Assembly: GCF_014641615.1 (NCBI RefSeq)
Contig: NZ_BMIB01000001.1
Location: forward strand, 1,116,769-1,180,768
Direction of reading: 5' to 3'
Source: Filimonas zeae
GTDB lineage: Bacteria; Bacteroidota; Bacteroidia; Chitinophagales; Chitinophagaceae
DNA: 64,000 nucleotides
Shown: in pieces, positions 35,442-44,129 of the stretch
Numbering within the stretch: the first letter of the stretch is position 1
Layout of the letters: every line of letters begins with the position of its first letter
Notes under the pieces: model-generated
Seen by the model: the letters and a program-made list of their open reading frames with translations, nothing else
Told to the model about the DNA's origin: nothing
The model's database searches: none
Translations under genes and position numbers: made by a program

Positions 35442-38276
35442 ATGAACATTGTTTACCGGTTAACGGGATTGTTTTTAGTAGTTCTTTTTTTACACATAGA
35501 TGTGCGGGCGCAGGTATTCGGCGGCAATCCGGCTTCGGTAAAATGGAAGCAGATTAATACCGATACAGTTCGTGTAGTGTTTCCGGAGGGGCTGGATAGT
35601 GTTGCCCAACGGGTAGCTGCGCTTACGCACTATATGCAGCGGACCAATGCTGCTACTATTGGCGGGGAAAAACGCAAGGTGAGTATCGTTTTACAAAACG
35701 GTACCACCTATTCAAACGGTTATGTAGGGCTGAGCCCGTACCGTAGCGAGTTTTACCTGATGCCGCCGCAGAGTCCGCTTGAGCTGGGCGCTCAGAGCTG
35801 GGTAGATAACCTGGCGATTCATGAATTCAGACATATTGAACAATACAGTAATTTCAGACATGGGCTTTCCAGGCTCATGTCTTTTTTATTTGGACAGGAC
35901 GGTCAGGCGCTGGCCAATGCCGGTGCGGTGCCGGATTGGTTTTTTGAGGGCGACGCCGTTTATAACGAAACCCTGCTGAGTCATCAGGGCAGGGGCAGGC
36001 TCCCGTTCTTTTTTAATGGCTACAAATCGCTATTCTACGAAAACCGGCAGTTCAATTACATGAAACTGCGCAACGGTTCGCTCAAAGACTATGTTCCCGA
36101 TCATTACCGGCTGGGATACCTGCTGGTGGCCTATGGCCGGGAAAAATATGGCGATTCTATCTGGCGCGCCATTACCCAGGATGCAGTGCGGTTTAAGCCG
36201 CTGTTTTATCCTTTGCAGGGTGCTTTAAAAAGGCACACCGGTATTGCTTATCGCCAGTTTGTGGCAGATGCCTTTCAGTATTACCAATCTCAATGGAAAC
36301 AGCAACCTGCCAACGCTATTGATTGGGTAACACAACCGGAAGACCGTAACGTAGTTAATTACCAGTATCCTTACCGGGCGGCTGATGGCAGCATGATAGC
36401 ATTGAAGAACTCCTATACCCATATTCCTGCCTGGTATAAACTATTACCCAATGGCAGGGAGCAGCGGATTGGAGTGCGGGACATTGCTTACGATTCTTAT
36501 TTCTCCTACAATAATGAACGGATAGCTTACACAGGGCTACGGCCAGATTTGCGCTGGGGCAATAAAGAGTACAGTGATATTAATGTACTGGATGTGCAAA
36601 CCGGTAAACGTAAACGCATAACCCGCAAAGGCCGCTATTTTGCACCGGACATTTCGCACAACGGCAAGCTGGTTGTAGCCACTACCTATAGCGAAAAGCA
36701 ACGCTCCGCAGTGGTGGTGATGGATAATGAAGGAAAGGTAATACGTTCTCTGCCGGAAGAGGGTGGAGGGCATGTATACTCTTTTCCTAAGTTTTCGCAG
36801 GATGACCAGTTAATTTACTGGGTTAAGCGGGATGAACTGGGGCGTATGGCTATACAGCGGCAACCTGTTGCAGGCGGGGAAATTGCCACGGTTTTACCTT
36901 TTGCCAACCGCGTGTTAAGCTACCCGGTGGTGCAGGGCGATACCTTATTTTATACGTGTAGCAACAGTGGCAATGACGAAATATGGGCTTATGTAGGTGC
37001 CGTTGATAAACATTACCGGCTGGCGGGGCACCAGACAGGGTTGTATCAGGCTGCTGGTGCAGCCGATGGAAAACTGGTAAGTAGTGTATTTACTGCCCGC
37101 GGTTTTCAGCTGGGAAAGGTAGCGGCTAAATGGGAGCCGGTAGGTAATAGTGATTCGCTGCAGCCATTGTATGTGTCTAAAACCGGCAATGCGTTTCTGA
37201 ATAATACCCTTCAGCGCCAACTGCCTGAAAATTATACGGTTACCCCATATCATAAAGCATTCAGATTAAGCAATTTCCATAGCTGGCAACCGGATTACGA
37301 TGATCCGGATTTTACGTTCTCTATTTATGGCGAGAACGTGCTGAATACTTACCAGAGCCGGCTTTACTATCAGTACAACCGCAATGAGGCTTTTCATAAA
37401 GCAGGATATACCGGTGTGTACGGCGGTTGGTATGTGCAACCTTTTATAGGCATCAGCCGTACCTGGGATAGAAATACGCCTTATAACCGGGATACTTCTT
37501 TTTACTGGAATGAAAATAATCTGAGAGCAGGCCTTCAGTTACCACTGAACTTAAGTGGTGGAAGAAGGTACCGGTACCTGACTGTTTCTTCCTCCTTTAA
37601 TGTGCTTGACCGTAAATGGACAGGTATAGGAGAGAAGATGCTGGTAGCCTGGCCTTCTGTAAATTATCTGGAATCACGTATACAGTACTCTTCACAGGTA
37701 CAAACGGCAGCCCGCCAGATTTACCCGCGCTGGGCACACTCATTGGTGGTGCAGTTCCGGAATGTGCTAAACCCCAGCTTGCAGGGGCAGCAGTTTCTGG
37801 TAAGTGGCAACCTGTATTTGCCCGGTCTCGCACCTTCCCATAGCCTTGTATTGAATGCGGCCTATCAGGGAAGAGATACCCTGGTAAGTAACTATTCCAA
37901 AGGAATTGTTTTTGAAAGTAACTTTCCATTCTCCCGTGGCTATCAGGGAGTTAGCTACCCCCGTATGTGGAAGCTGGGGGCGAACTATCATTTGCCTTTA
38001 TGGTTGCCCGATTGGGGGCTGGCACAACTGGTTTACTTCCGCAGGGTACGGGCAAATGTGTTTTACGATCTTACCGGTGGAAGAAGCCTGCGTTTAAAAA
38101 CCACCACCCGTTTTGCTACTGTAGGGGCAGAGATATTTTTTGATACCCGGTGGTGGAACCAGGAAAATGTAACCTTTGGTTTCCGTTATAACCGTTTATT
38201 AAACAATGCATTCACAGGGGCTAAAAATGCGAACGTATGGCAAATTATCTGGCCGGTTAATCTGTTTAACAGGTGA
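35442..38276 (+). CDS. Outer-membrane HExxH protein with propeller and barrel
   Basis: 944 residues. After a signal peptide (about 1-23) comes an HExxH domain: His127-Glu128-x-x-His131 in AIHEFRHIEQ, with a candidate third ligand Glu169 in WFFEGDAVYNE. The middle (about 310-610) repeats strand segments such as FAPDISHNGKLVVAT and YSFPKFSQDDQLIYW, typical of TolB/PD40 beta-propeller blades. The last 320 residues are amphipathic aromatic strands ending in a terminal strand, as in an outer-membrane barrel. The gene starts 33 bp behind the giant surface protein and is probably co-transcribed with it. A membrane-anchored peptidase processing or anchoring that partner is an inference. Confidence 0.75.
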   Translation: MNIVYRLTGLFLVVLFLHIDVRAQVFGGNPASVKWKQINTDTVRVVFPEGLDSVAQRVAALTHYMQRTNAATIGGEKRKVSIVLQNGTTYSNGYVGLSPYRSEFYLMPPQSPLELGAQSWVDNLAIHEFRHIEQYSNFRHGLSRLMSFLFGQDGQALANAGAVPDWFFEGDAVYNETLLSHQGRGRLPFFFNGYKSLFYENRQFNYMKLRNGSLKDYVPDHYRLGYLLVAYGREKYGDSIWRAITQDAVRFKPLFYPLQGALKRHTGIAYRQFVADAFQYYQSQWKQQPANAIDWVTQPEDRNVVNYQYPYRAADGSMIALKNSYTHIPAWYKLLPNGREQRIGVRDIAYDSYFSYNNERIAYTGLRPDLRWGNKEYSDINVLDVQTGKRKRITRKGRYFAPDISHNGKLVVATTYSEKQRSAVVVMDNEGKVIRSLPEEGGGHVYSFPKFSQDDQLIYWVKRDELGRMAIQRQPVAGGEIATVLPFANRVLSYPVVQGDTLFYTCSNSGNDEIWAYVGAVDKHYRLAGHQTGLYQAAGAADGKLVSSVFTARGFQLGKVAAKWEPVGNSDSLQPLYVSKTGNAFLNNTLQRQLPENYTVTPYHKAFRLSNFHSWQPDYDDPDFTFSIYGENVLNTYQSRLYYQYNRNEAFHKAGYTGVYGGWYVQPFIGISRTWDRNTPYNRDTSFYWNENNLRAGLQLPLNLSGGRRYRYLTVSSSFNVLDRKWTGIGEKMLVAWPSVNYLESRIQYSSQVQTAARQIYPRWAHSLVVQFRNVLNPSLQGQQFLVSGNLYLPGLAPSHSLVLNAAYQGRDTLVSNYSKGIVFESNFPFSRGYQGVSYPRMWKLGANYHLPLWLPDWGLAQLVYFRRVRANVFYDLTGGRSLRLKTTTRFATVGAEIFFDTRWWNQENVTFGFRYNRLLNNAFTGAKNANVWQIIWPVNLFNR

Positions 38277-38283
38277 TAAGGCT

Positions 38284-38291
38284 TATATTTG
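38284..38291 (+). promoter_or_regulatory. Possible distal -7 box before infA
   Basis: TATATTTG fits TAnnTTTG, just behind the end of the peptidase gene. A perfect 8-bp hairpin (38307-38314 with 38323-38330) follows. Confidence 0.35.
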
Positions 38292-38365
38292 CCGCCGTTA
38301 ATGGGGATTTTTCGCCTGAAAACGAAAAATATACCTGATTATTTCTTTATTTCATTGCAAAATTC

Positions 38366-38373
38366 TATCTTTG
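38366..38373 (+). promoter_or_regulatory. -7 promoter box of the alpha operon
   Basis: TATCTTTG matches TAnnTTTG and lies 16 bp before the infA ATG. It gives the detached alpha operon its own promoter. Confidence 0.6.
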
Positions 38374-38389
38374 CGCTCCCAAAAATCAT

Positions 38390-38608
38390 ATGTCTAAACA
38401 ATCATTGATCAAACAAGATGGTGTAATTATAGAGGCTCTGAGTAACGCAATGTTCAGGGTAAAACTCGAAAACGGCCACGAAATACTGGCGACCATCTCC
38501 GGCAAAATGCGGATGCACTATATCAGAATTTTACCGGGCGATAAAGTAGGGGTGGAAATGAGTCCGTATGATTTGTCAAGGGGTAGAATTATATTCAGGT
38601 ATAAATAA
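38390..38608 (+). CDS. infA: Translation initiation factor IF-1
   Basis: 72 residues, the full length of bacterial IF-1, an S1-type OB fold that binds the ribosomal A site during initiation. Signatures are [20 protein letters not shown], the strand pattern [20 protein letters not shown] and [18 protein letters not shown]. It starts the operon infA-rpmJ-rpsM-rpsK-rpsD-rpoA-rplQ. Confidence 0.98.
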   Translation: MSKQSLIKQDGVIIEALSNAMFRVKLENGHEILATISGKMRMHYIRILPGDKVGVEMSPYDLSRGRIIFRYK

Positions 38609-38614
38609 TAGATC

Positions 38615-38731
38615 ATGAAAGTTAGAGCATCTGTTAAAAAACGTAGCGCCGACTGCAAAATCGTACGCAGAAAGGGCAAATTGTACATCATTAACAAGAA
38701 GAACCCGCGTTATAAGCAACGCCAGGGATAA
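38615..38731 (+). CDS. rpmJ: Ribosomal protein bL36
   Basis: A 38-residue gene six bases behind infA. The product begins [20 protein letters not shown] and ends NPRYKQRQG. Only Cys14 of the usual zinc ligands is present; the other three Cys/His positions are replaced (RRKGK in place of RRxGxxxVIC, no terminal C/H), so this is a zinc-independent C-minus-like form, as common in Bacteroidota. It is a structural protein of the large subunit. Confidence 0.95.
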   Translation: MKVRASVKKRSADCKIVRRKGKLYIINKKNPRYKQRQG

Positions 38732-38770
38732 TTCTTCATTTTTTACGTACATCATAAATAGTATATAAAC

Positions 38771-39151
38771 ATGGCTCGTATTGCCGGTATTGACTTACCA
38801 AAGAATAAAAGAGGCGAAATAGGGTTGACCTATATTTTCGGTATTGGCCGTTCGACTGCCCAGTACATCTTAACCAAATCAGGCATTGACTGGAACAAGA
38901 AAGTGCATGAGTGGAATGACGATGAGCAGGCTGCAATCCGTAACGTAATCAATAACGAATTTAAGGTAGAAGGTGCTCTGCGTAGCGAGGTGCAAATGAG
39001 CATCAAGCGTCTGCTGGATATTGCCTGCTACCGTGGTCTCCGTCACCGTAAAGGTTTACCTCTTCGTGGTCAGCGTACACGTACCAATAGCCGTACAAGA
39101 AAAGGTAAGCGTAAAACAGTTGCCGGTAAGAAGAAGGCACCTAAGAAGTAG
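38771..39151 (+). CDS. rpsM: Ribosomal protein uS13
   Basis: 126 residues, starting [20 protein letters not shown] after the Met, with the helix-hairpin region and the basic C-terminal tail [20 protein letters not shown] followed by lysines. It is part of the small-subunit head and contacts P-site tRNA. It lies in the usual alpha operon order between rpmJ and rpsK. Confidence 0.98.
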   Translation: MARIAGIDLPKNKRGEIGLTYIFGIGRSTAQYILTKSGIDWNKKVHEWNDDEQAAIRNVINNEFKVEGALRSEVQMSIKRLLDIACYRGLRHRKGLPLRGQRTRTNSRTRKGKRKTVAGKKKAPKK

Positions 39152-39227
39152 TAACTAAAGCCACCGGATGATCCTTCGGGATAGCAGGGGCCAACAACAT
39201 TTCAGAAGATTACCTCAAAAAAGAATT

Positions 39228-39629
39228 ATGGCTAAAGCTCAGAACAGCGCGAAAGCAGCTGCGAAAAAAAGAGTAGTAAAAGTAGACGCATATGGCGACG
39301 CTCATATCTCCGCTACTTTCAACAATGTGATCATTGCACTGACCAACAAAACCGGTCAGGTTATCAGCTGGTCTTCAGCAGGTAAAATGGGTTTCAGAGG
39401 TTCTAAAAAGAACACTCCGTATGCTGCCCAGACTGCTGCCCAGGATGCTGCTAAAGTAGCACTGGAAGCTGGTTTAAGAAGAGTAGATGTATATGTGAAA
39501 GGACCAGGATCTGGTCGTGAAGGTGCTATCCGCGCTTTATCACAATCAGGTATTGAAGTTGCAATGATCAAGGACGTAACTCCTTTACCACACAACGGAT
39601 GTCGCCCTCCCAAGAAGAGAAGGGTTTAA
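39228..39629 (+). CDS. rpsK: Ribosomal protein uS11
   Basis: 133 residues from the ATG at 39228, chosen because the upstream in-frame extension is unlike the family. The core [40 protein letters not shown] and [19 protein letters not shown] are the uS11 signatures. A 12-bp hairpin separates it from rpsD. Confidence 0.98.
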   Translation: MAKAQNSAKAAAKKRVVKVDAYGDAHISATFNNVIIALTNKTGQVISWSSAGKMGFRGSKKNTPYAAQTAAQDAAKVALEAGLRRVDVYVKGPGSGREGAIRALSQSGIEVAMIKDVTPLPHNGCRPPKKRRV

Positions 39630-39644
39630 TATATTCTTATTGTA

Positions 39645-39690
39645 TGTGCTATGCAGGATTACTTATTCTGCATAGCACACTTTTATATTT
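39645..39690 (+). terminator. Strong hairpin between rpsK and rpsD
   Basis: A perfect 12-bp stem TGTGCTATGCAG / CTGCATAGCACA (39645-39656 with 39668-39679) around an 11-nt loop, followed by an AT-rich stretch with TTTTATATTTA. It could be an attenuator, a partial terminator or a ribosomal-protein target. It leaves rpsD with a long leader, 39680-39768. Confidence 0.6.
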
Positions 39691-39768
39691 ATAATTCAGG
39701 GTGTTTCATTTATTTTAGATTTTTACAGATGAAATGCCGACACTAAAAAATCACAAAACAGAACAAGC

Positions 39769-40374
39769 ATGGCACGTTACAACGGACCAAAGACTAAGAT
39801 CAGCCGTATTTTTGGAGAGCCTATCCTGGGCAATGGCAAATGGTTAACTAAAAACAGTAACCCTCCCGGTCAGCACGGTGCTGCCCGTAAGCGCAAGAGC
39901 CTGGGTGAATACGCTTTACAGTTAAGAGAAAAGCAAAAAGCTAAATATACTTATGGTGTACTGGAGCGTCAGTTCCGTAACACTTTTGAAGAAGCTGCCC
40001 GTTTAAAGGGTGTTACAGGTGAAAACCTGATTAAACTGCTGGAAGCACGTTTAGATAACACTGTATTCCGTATGGGTATTGCCCCTTCACGTCCTGCTGC
40101 CCGCCAGCTGGTAAGCCACAAACACATCACTGTAAATGGTGAAGTGGTAAACATTCCTTCTTTCCAATTAAAGCCAGGTGATCACATCGGCATGAAAGAA
40201 AAGAGCGAAGCCAACACTTCATTAACTAGCCAGATCCGCGGTAAAAACCCTAAATTCAGTTGGCTGGATTGGAATGATACCGAAAAAACAGGTACATTCA
40301 TCACTTACCCAGACAGGGAGAGTGTTCCAGAGAACATCAAAGAACAACTGATCGTCGAATTGTATTCTAAGTAA
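39769..40374 (+). CDS. rpsD: Ribosomal protein uS4
   Basis: 201 residues. The start [17 protein letters not shown] and the S4 RNA-binding domain (about 95-155, [39 protein letters not shown]) identify it. uS4 nucleates small-subunit assembly and, in other bacteria, represses the alpha operon translationally. It is separated from rpsK by 139 bp that contain a strong hairpin. Confidence 0.98.
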   Translation: MARYNGPKTKISRIFGEPILGNGKWLTKNSNPPGQHGAARKRKSLGEYALQLREKQKAKYTYGVLERQFRNTFEEAARLKGVTGENLIKLLEARLDNTVFRMGIAPSRPAARQLVSHKHITVNGEVVNIPSFQLKPGDHIGMKEKSEANTSLTSQIRGKNPKFSWLDWNDTEKTGTFITYPDRESVPENIKEQLIVELYSK

Positions 40375-40425
40375 TCGTGAATCCTGATTCACCTATTCGC
40401 AAAAAATTAAAACCCGGAGTATAAA

Positions 40426-41424
40426 ATGGCCATTTTAAACTTCCAGAAGCCAGATAAAATTGTTCTGCAGAAAGCGAACGATTTTGAAGGTCAATTTGAA
40501 TTCCGTCCTCTTGAGCCTGGTTATGGCTTAACGATTGGTAACGCTTTGCGCAGGGTGCTGCTGAGCAGTCTTGAAGGATACGCTATTGTAGGTATCAAAA
40601 TTGATGGTGTAGACCATGAATTTGCTACTATCAAAGGTGTAACTGAAGACGTAACAGAAATCATTCTGAACCTGAAACAGGTTCGTTTCAAGAAGACTGT
40701 TGACCACGATATTGCACAGGAGAAAGTAACCCTGTCTATCAAAGGCAAAACAGAATTCACTGCAGCGAACATTGGTGAAGGCAGCCAGAACTTCCAGGTG
40801 ATGAACCCGGAACTGGTTATCTGTACTATGGACAGCACTGCGAAAGTGGATATCGAACTGACTTTAGCAAAAGGACGTGGTTACGTTCCTGCTGAGGAAA
40901 ACAAAGTTAAAGACGCTCCATTCGGATATATTCCTATCGATTCTATTCACACTCCTATGAAGAATGTGAAGTATGCAATCGAGAACTATCGTGTAGAACA
41001 AAGAACTGACTATGAGAAGCTGGTTCTGGACGTATCTACCGATGGTACTATTCATCCTGAAGAAGCAGTGAAGCAAGCTTCACGCATCCTGATTCAACAC
41101 CTGATGATCATCACTGATGAGAACATCACTTTCGACAACAAAGAAGACAAGAAAGAAGATGTGGTGGACGAGCAGGTACTTCAGCTGAGAAAAGTACTGA
41201 AGACTCCTCTGGAAGATCTGGATCTGAGTGTTCGTGCTTTCAACTGTTTGAAAGCTGCTAAAATCAACTCTTTAAGCGAGCTGGTTCAGTACGAGCAGGA
41301 AGACCTGATGAAGTTCAGAAACTTCGGTCAGAAATCTCTGAGCGAAATTGAGCAGGTACTTACTGAAAGAGGTTTACACTTCGGTATGGATCTGAGCAAA
41401 CTGGGTTTAGACAACCTGGACTAA
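40426..41424 (+). CDS. rpoA: RNA polymerase subunit alpha
   Basis: 332 residues. The N-terminal dimerisation domain contains [20 protein letters not shown] and [18 protein letters not shown] linker with [12 protein letters not shown] precedes the C-terminal DNA-binding domain [20 protein letters not shown] and [15 protein letters not shown]. It is the assembly platform of RNA polymerase. Confidence 0.98.
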   Translation: MAILNFQKPDKIVLQKANDFEGQFEFRPLEPGYGLTIGNALRRVLLSSLEGYAIVGIKIDGVDHEFATIKGVTEDVTEIILNLKQVRFKKTVDHDIAQEKVTLSIKGKTEFTAANIGEGSQNFQVMNPELVICTMDSTAKVDIELTLAKGRGYVPAEENKVKDAPFGYIPIDSIHTPMKNVKYAIENYRVEQRTDYEKLVLDVSTDGTIHPEEAVKQASRILIQHLMIITDENITFDNKEDKKEDVVDEQVLQLRKVLKTPLEDLDLSVRAFNCLKAAKINSLSELVQYEQEDLMKFRNFGQKSLSEIEQVLTERGLHFGMDLSKLGLDNLD

Positions 41425-41500
41425 TAACTACTGAAACGTTTAACGTTTTATAACAGGATCTGTAATTCCTGGCACGGTACAGATCACAAACAAAATAGCC

Positions 41501-42028
41501 ATGCGTCACGGAGACAAAATCAACAACCTCGGTCGTAAGAAAGCACACCGGGAAGCGTTACTGGCCAACCTGGCCAGCCAGCTGATTACGCACAAGCGTA
41601 TTGTTACTACTTTAGCAAAAGCTAAAGCGCTGAGAACTTATGTAGAGCCTCTGATTACTAAGACTAAGAAGAACGCTACTGCAGCAGAAATCAGCCATAA
41701 TCACCGTATCGTGTTCAGCTACCTGCAGGATAAATCTGCTGTAAAAGAACTGTTTACAGTAGTAGCTCCTAAAGTAGCAGGCCGTCCTGGTGGTTACACA
41801 CGTATTATCAAATTAGGTATTCGTGTGGGTGACAACGCAGAAACTGCAATGATTGAACTGGTTGACTTCAACGAAGTGTACGGTAAAACCGTTGTTAAAG
41901 CGGCTGAACCTGCTAAGAAAACACGTCGTTCAAGCGGTGGTGGCAAGAAAAAAGCTGCTGCTGACGAAGCAACTGAAACAACCGTTGCTGAAGAAACAAC
42001 AGGTACTGAAGAAAAAGACGCAGAATAA
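41501..42028 (+). CDS. rplQ: Ribosomal protein bL17
   Basis: 175 residues, longer than the typical 120-130. The core starts [20 protein letters not shown] and includes [19 protein letters not shown]. The last 45 residues form an Ala/Lys/Glu-rich tail beginning around [15 protein letters not shown], a kind of extension seen in several Bacteroidota. It is the last gene of the operon, before a terminator. Confidence 0.97.
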   Translation: MRHGDKINNLGRKKAHREALLANLASQLITHKRIVTTLAKAKALRTYVEPLITKTKKNATAAEISHNHRIVFSYLQDKSAVKELFTVVAPKVAGRPGGYTRIIKLGIRVGDNAETAMIELVDFNEVYGKTVVKAAEPAKKTRRSSGGGKKKAAADEATETTVAEETTGTEEKDAE

Positions 42029-42050
42029 TAATGAAGCTCTTTTAACATTG

Positions 42051-42087
42051 AAAAAGGCAAAATCGTTTAATCGGTTTTGCCTTTTTT
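42051..42087 (+). terminator. Terminator of the alpha operon
   Basis: Perfect stem AAAAAGGCAAAA / TTTTGCCTTTTT (42051-42062 with 42075-42086) ending in T-run. Confidence 0.9.
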
Positions 42088-42176
42088 GCAAACTGCCCGT
42101 TTTAACGGGACCAACAGTTTTAGCGAGGTTTTACGAATATTAAATGTTTTCTTTGCAAAAAATTACTGGTATAAAA

Positions 42177-43271
42177 ATGACGCAGACACAAAAGGTAGCT
42201 GTTTTATTATTAGAAGATGGTCACGTATTTTATGGAAAAGCTTTCGGTGCAGTAGGCACTACCGCCGGAGAAATCTGTTTTAATACCGGGATGACTGGTT
42301 ATCAGGAAGTTTTTACTGACCCGAGCTATTCAGGCCAGGTACTGATTATGAACAATGTACACACTGGTAACTACGGTGTTAACATAAAAGATGTAGAGAG
42401 TGATAGTGTGAAGATAAGAGGCCTGATTGGCCGTAACCTGGAAGAGCGTTACAGTCGCTACCAGGCTACCGACTCACTGGATGCCTACTTAAAAAAGAAC
42501 AATATTGTAGCCATTGAAGATGTGGATACCCGTGCACTGGTGGCACATATCCGTACCAAAGGCGCTATGAACTGTATCATTTCTTCTGAGGTTACTGAGG
42601 TGGAAAAGCTGAAGGCTTTACTGGCCGAAACACCTGATATGGACGGTCTGGAACTGGCCAGCGAGGTAAGCACCAAAGAGGAATATGAACTGGGCGATGT
42701 AAACTCTCCGCTGAAAGTAGCTGTACTGGATTTTGGTGTAAAACGCCACATTCTGCAGTGTCTGGTTGATCGCGGTGCACACGTACGTGTACACCCTGCC
42801 AAAACACCGGTAAGCCGTTTAAAAGAGTTTAACCCTAATGGTTACTTTATTTCTAACGGACCTGGCGATCCTGCGGCAATGCCTTATGCGGTAGAAACTG
42901 TAAAAGCAATACTGGCAGAGGAGAAACCATTGTTTGGTATTTGTCTGGGGCATCAACTGCTGGCGCTGGCAAACGGTATTCCTACTTTTAAAATGCACCA
43001 CGGCCACAGAGGTCTGAACCATCCGGTAAAGAATCTGGTAACCGGTAAATCTGAAATTACTACCCAGAACCATGGTTTTGGTGTAGATCCGGAAGCGGTG
43101 CGTAAGCATCCTGGTGTAGAGGTAACACACGTAAATCTGAACGATGAATCTATCGAAGGCATCCGTGTGAAAGGTAAACCAGCCTTCAGTGTGCAATACC
43201 ACCCTGAAAGCACGCCGGGACCTTTCGACAGCCGTTACCTGTTTGATGACTTCGTAGCAATGATGAAATAA
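42177..43271 (+). CDS. carA: Carbamoyl-phosphate synthase small subunit
   Basis: 364 residues from the ATG at 42177. This start is preferred over an ATG 11 codons upstream, because a -7-like box (TTTCTTTG, 42148-42155) overlaps the upstream start. The N-terminal CarA domain (GEICFNTGMTGYQEVFTDPS) precedes the glutamine amidotransferase domain with nucleophile Cys in FGICLGHQLLALA and the His/Glu of QYHPESTPGP. It supplies ammonia for carbamoyl phosphate in arginine and pyrimidine synthesis. carB is not in the window nearby. Confidence 0.95.
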   Translation: MTQTQKVAVLLLEDGHVFYGKAFGAVGTTAGEICFNTGMTGYQEVFTDPSYSGQVLIMNNVHTGNYGVNIKDVESDSVKIRGLIGRNLEERYSRYQATDSLDAYLKKNNIVAIEDVDTRALVAHIRTKGAMNCIISSEVTEVEKLKALLAETPDMDGLELASEVSTKEEYELGDVNSPLKVAVLDFGVKRHILQCLVDRGAHVRVHPAKTPVSRLKEFNPNGYFISNGPGDPAAMPYAVETVKAILAEEKPLFGICLGHQLLALANGIPTFKMHHGHRGLNHPVKNLVTGKSEITTQNHGFGVDPEAVRKHPGVEVTHVNLNDESIEGIRVKGKPAFSVQYHPESTPGPFDSRYLFDDFVAMMK

Positions 43272-43274
43272 AAA

Positions 43275-43299
43275 AGTCCGGTACTAATTGTACTGGACT
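43275..43299. terminator. Hairpin between carA and the small gene
   Basis: 10-bp arms AGTCCGGTAC / GTACTGGACT around a 5-nt loop, with T-run on the minus strand side. It overlaps the end of the 96-residue gene. Confidence 0.55.
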
Positions 43300-43574
43300 G
43301 TGGGAAGCCGGAACACCTGGCCATCGTAAACCACTAATTCTTCTATATGATAGCTCCAGTACCTGTATAAAGGTGACTTTGACAGGTACTGGTCAGCTTC
43401 ACTTTTAGAGCTGGCATTCATGGTTACCCAAACGGTTTGGGATTCCATACTCACCGCGTAGCTTTCCACAATTTTCTTGTTAATAAGATAGTTAATGTAG
43501 GTACGATGAGCAGGAATCAGCTTCATAAACTCATCGTCCATAGTGAATCGGATTACAGCCTGAAATTTTTGCAT
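43284..43574 (-). CDS. Small protein, YCII-like
   Basis: 96 residues, soluble, with a strand-helix pattern (QAVIRFTMDDEFMKLIPAHR ... GQVFRLPTVQYN) that resembles the dimeric alpha/beta-barrel of YCII or muconolactone-isomerase-like small proteins. Its last codons overlap a hairpin (43275-43299) that ends transcription from both sides. It follows a second small gene on the same strand. Unknown function. Confidence 0.6.
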   Translation of the reverse strand: MQKFQAVIRFTMDDEFMKLIPAHRTYINYLINKKIVESYAVSMESQTVWVTMNASSKSEADQYLSKSPLYRYWSYHIEELVVYDGQVFRLPTVQYN

Positions 43575-43625
43575 AACTCTTTCTCCTTTTTCCTTTCTTT
43601 ATAGCAAAGCGTTCGTCAATGCACG

Positions 43626-43895
43626 CTAATCTTCGCCTTCTTCATAATCATAAGTACCTTCAGAACTGTTGTACACTTCCTGCCATTCTCTCACCACATT
43701 GTCACTCAACAATTCTATAATGTCGAAAATAGGGTCCGACTTTTTCTTCCATTCCATAATTTCTGAATCGCCGTACCGGTGCACATACATACAATAGTCG
43801 GACACTACGGATATGTGTACCATGGTTACAGAAGCATTTTCCTCTTCCTGAATCAGATAATAACATCCTGGCTCTAACAAAGCATAAGAAAACAT
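43626..43895 (-). CDS. Small acidic protein of unknown function
   Basis: 89 residues, soluble and acidic, ending in a run of Asp/Glu (YDYEEGED). The core reads as beta strands then a helix (ENASVTMVHISVVSDYCMYV, IFDIIELLSDNVVREW). It is 51 bp upstream of the YCII-like gene on the same strand. I recognise no family. The following 234 bp to mtaB contain nothing I can support. Confidence 0.6.
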   Translation of the reverse strand: MFSYALLEPGCYYLIQEEENASVTMVHISVVSDYCMYVHRYGDSEIMEWKKKSDPIFDIIELLSDNVVREWQEVYNSSEGTYDYEEGED

Positions 43896-44129
43896 AATTC
43901 TATCTCCATTTTGTTTAAAATCAAAAACACACTAATTGCCTGGTCAGAACTTAACGGTTAGTTAGAGAACTAAATAATGGGATAGTAAATATAGAGTTAG
44001 TAGTAACGGGTAATCAAAAGTAAGGGAAAAAACGGAAGCAGTGCCGTTCTTTCCTGTTATAGAACAGCCAAATTGCCAGGATTATTCGCAATTGGTTAAT
44101 TCCTAATTATTTATATAGATTCGGGTAAA

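Noticed and set aside
43896..44129. 234-bp gap between the small acidic gene and mtaB
   Set aside because: Searched on both strands for short genes, tRNA cloverleaf or hairpin; nothing convincing.
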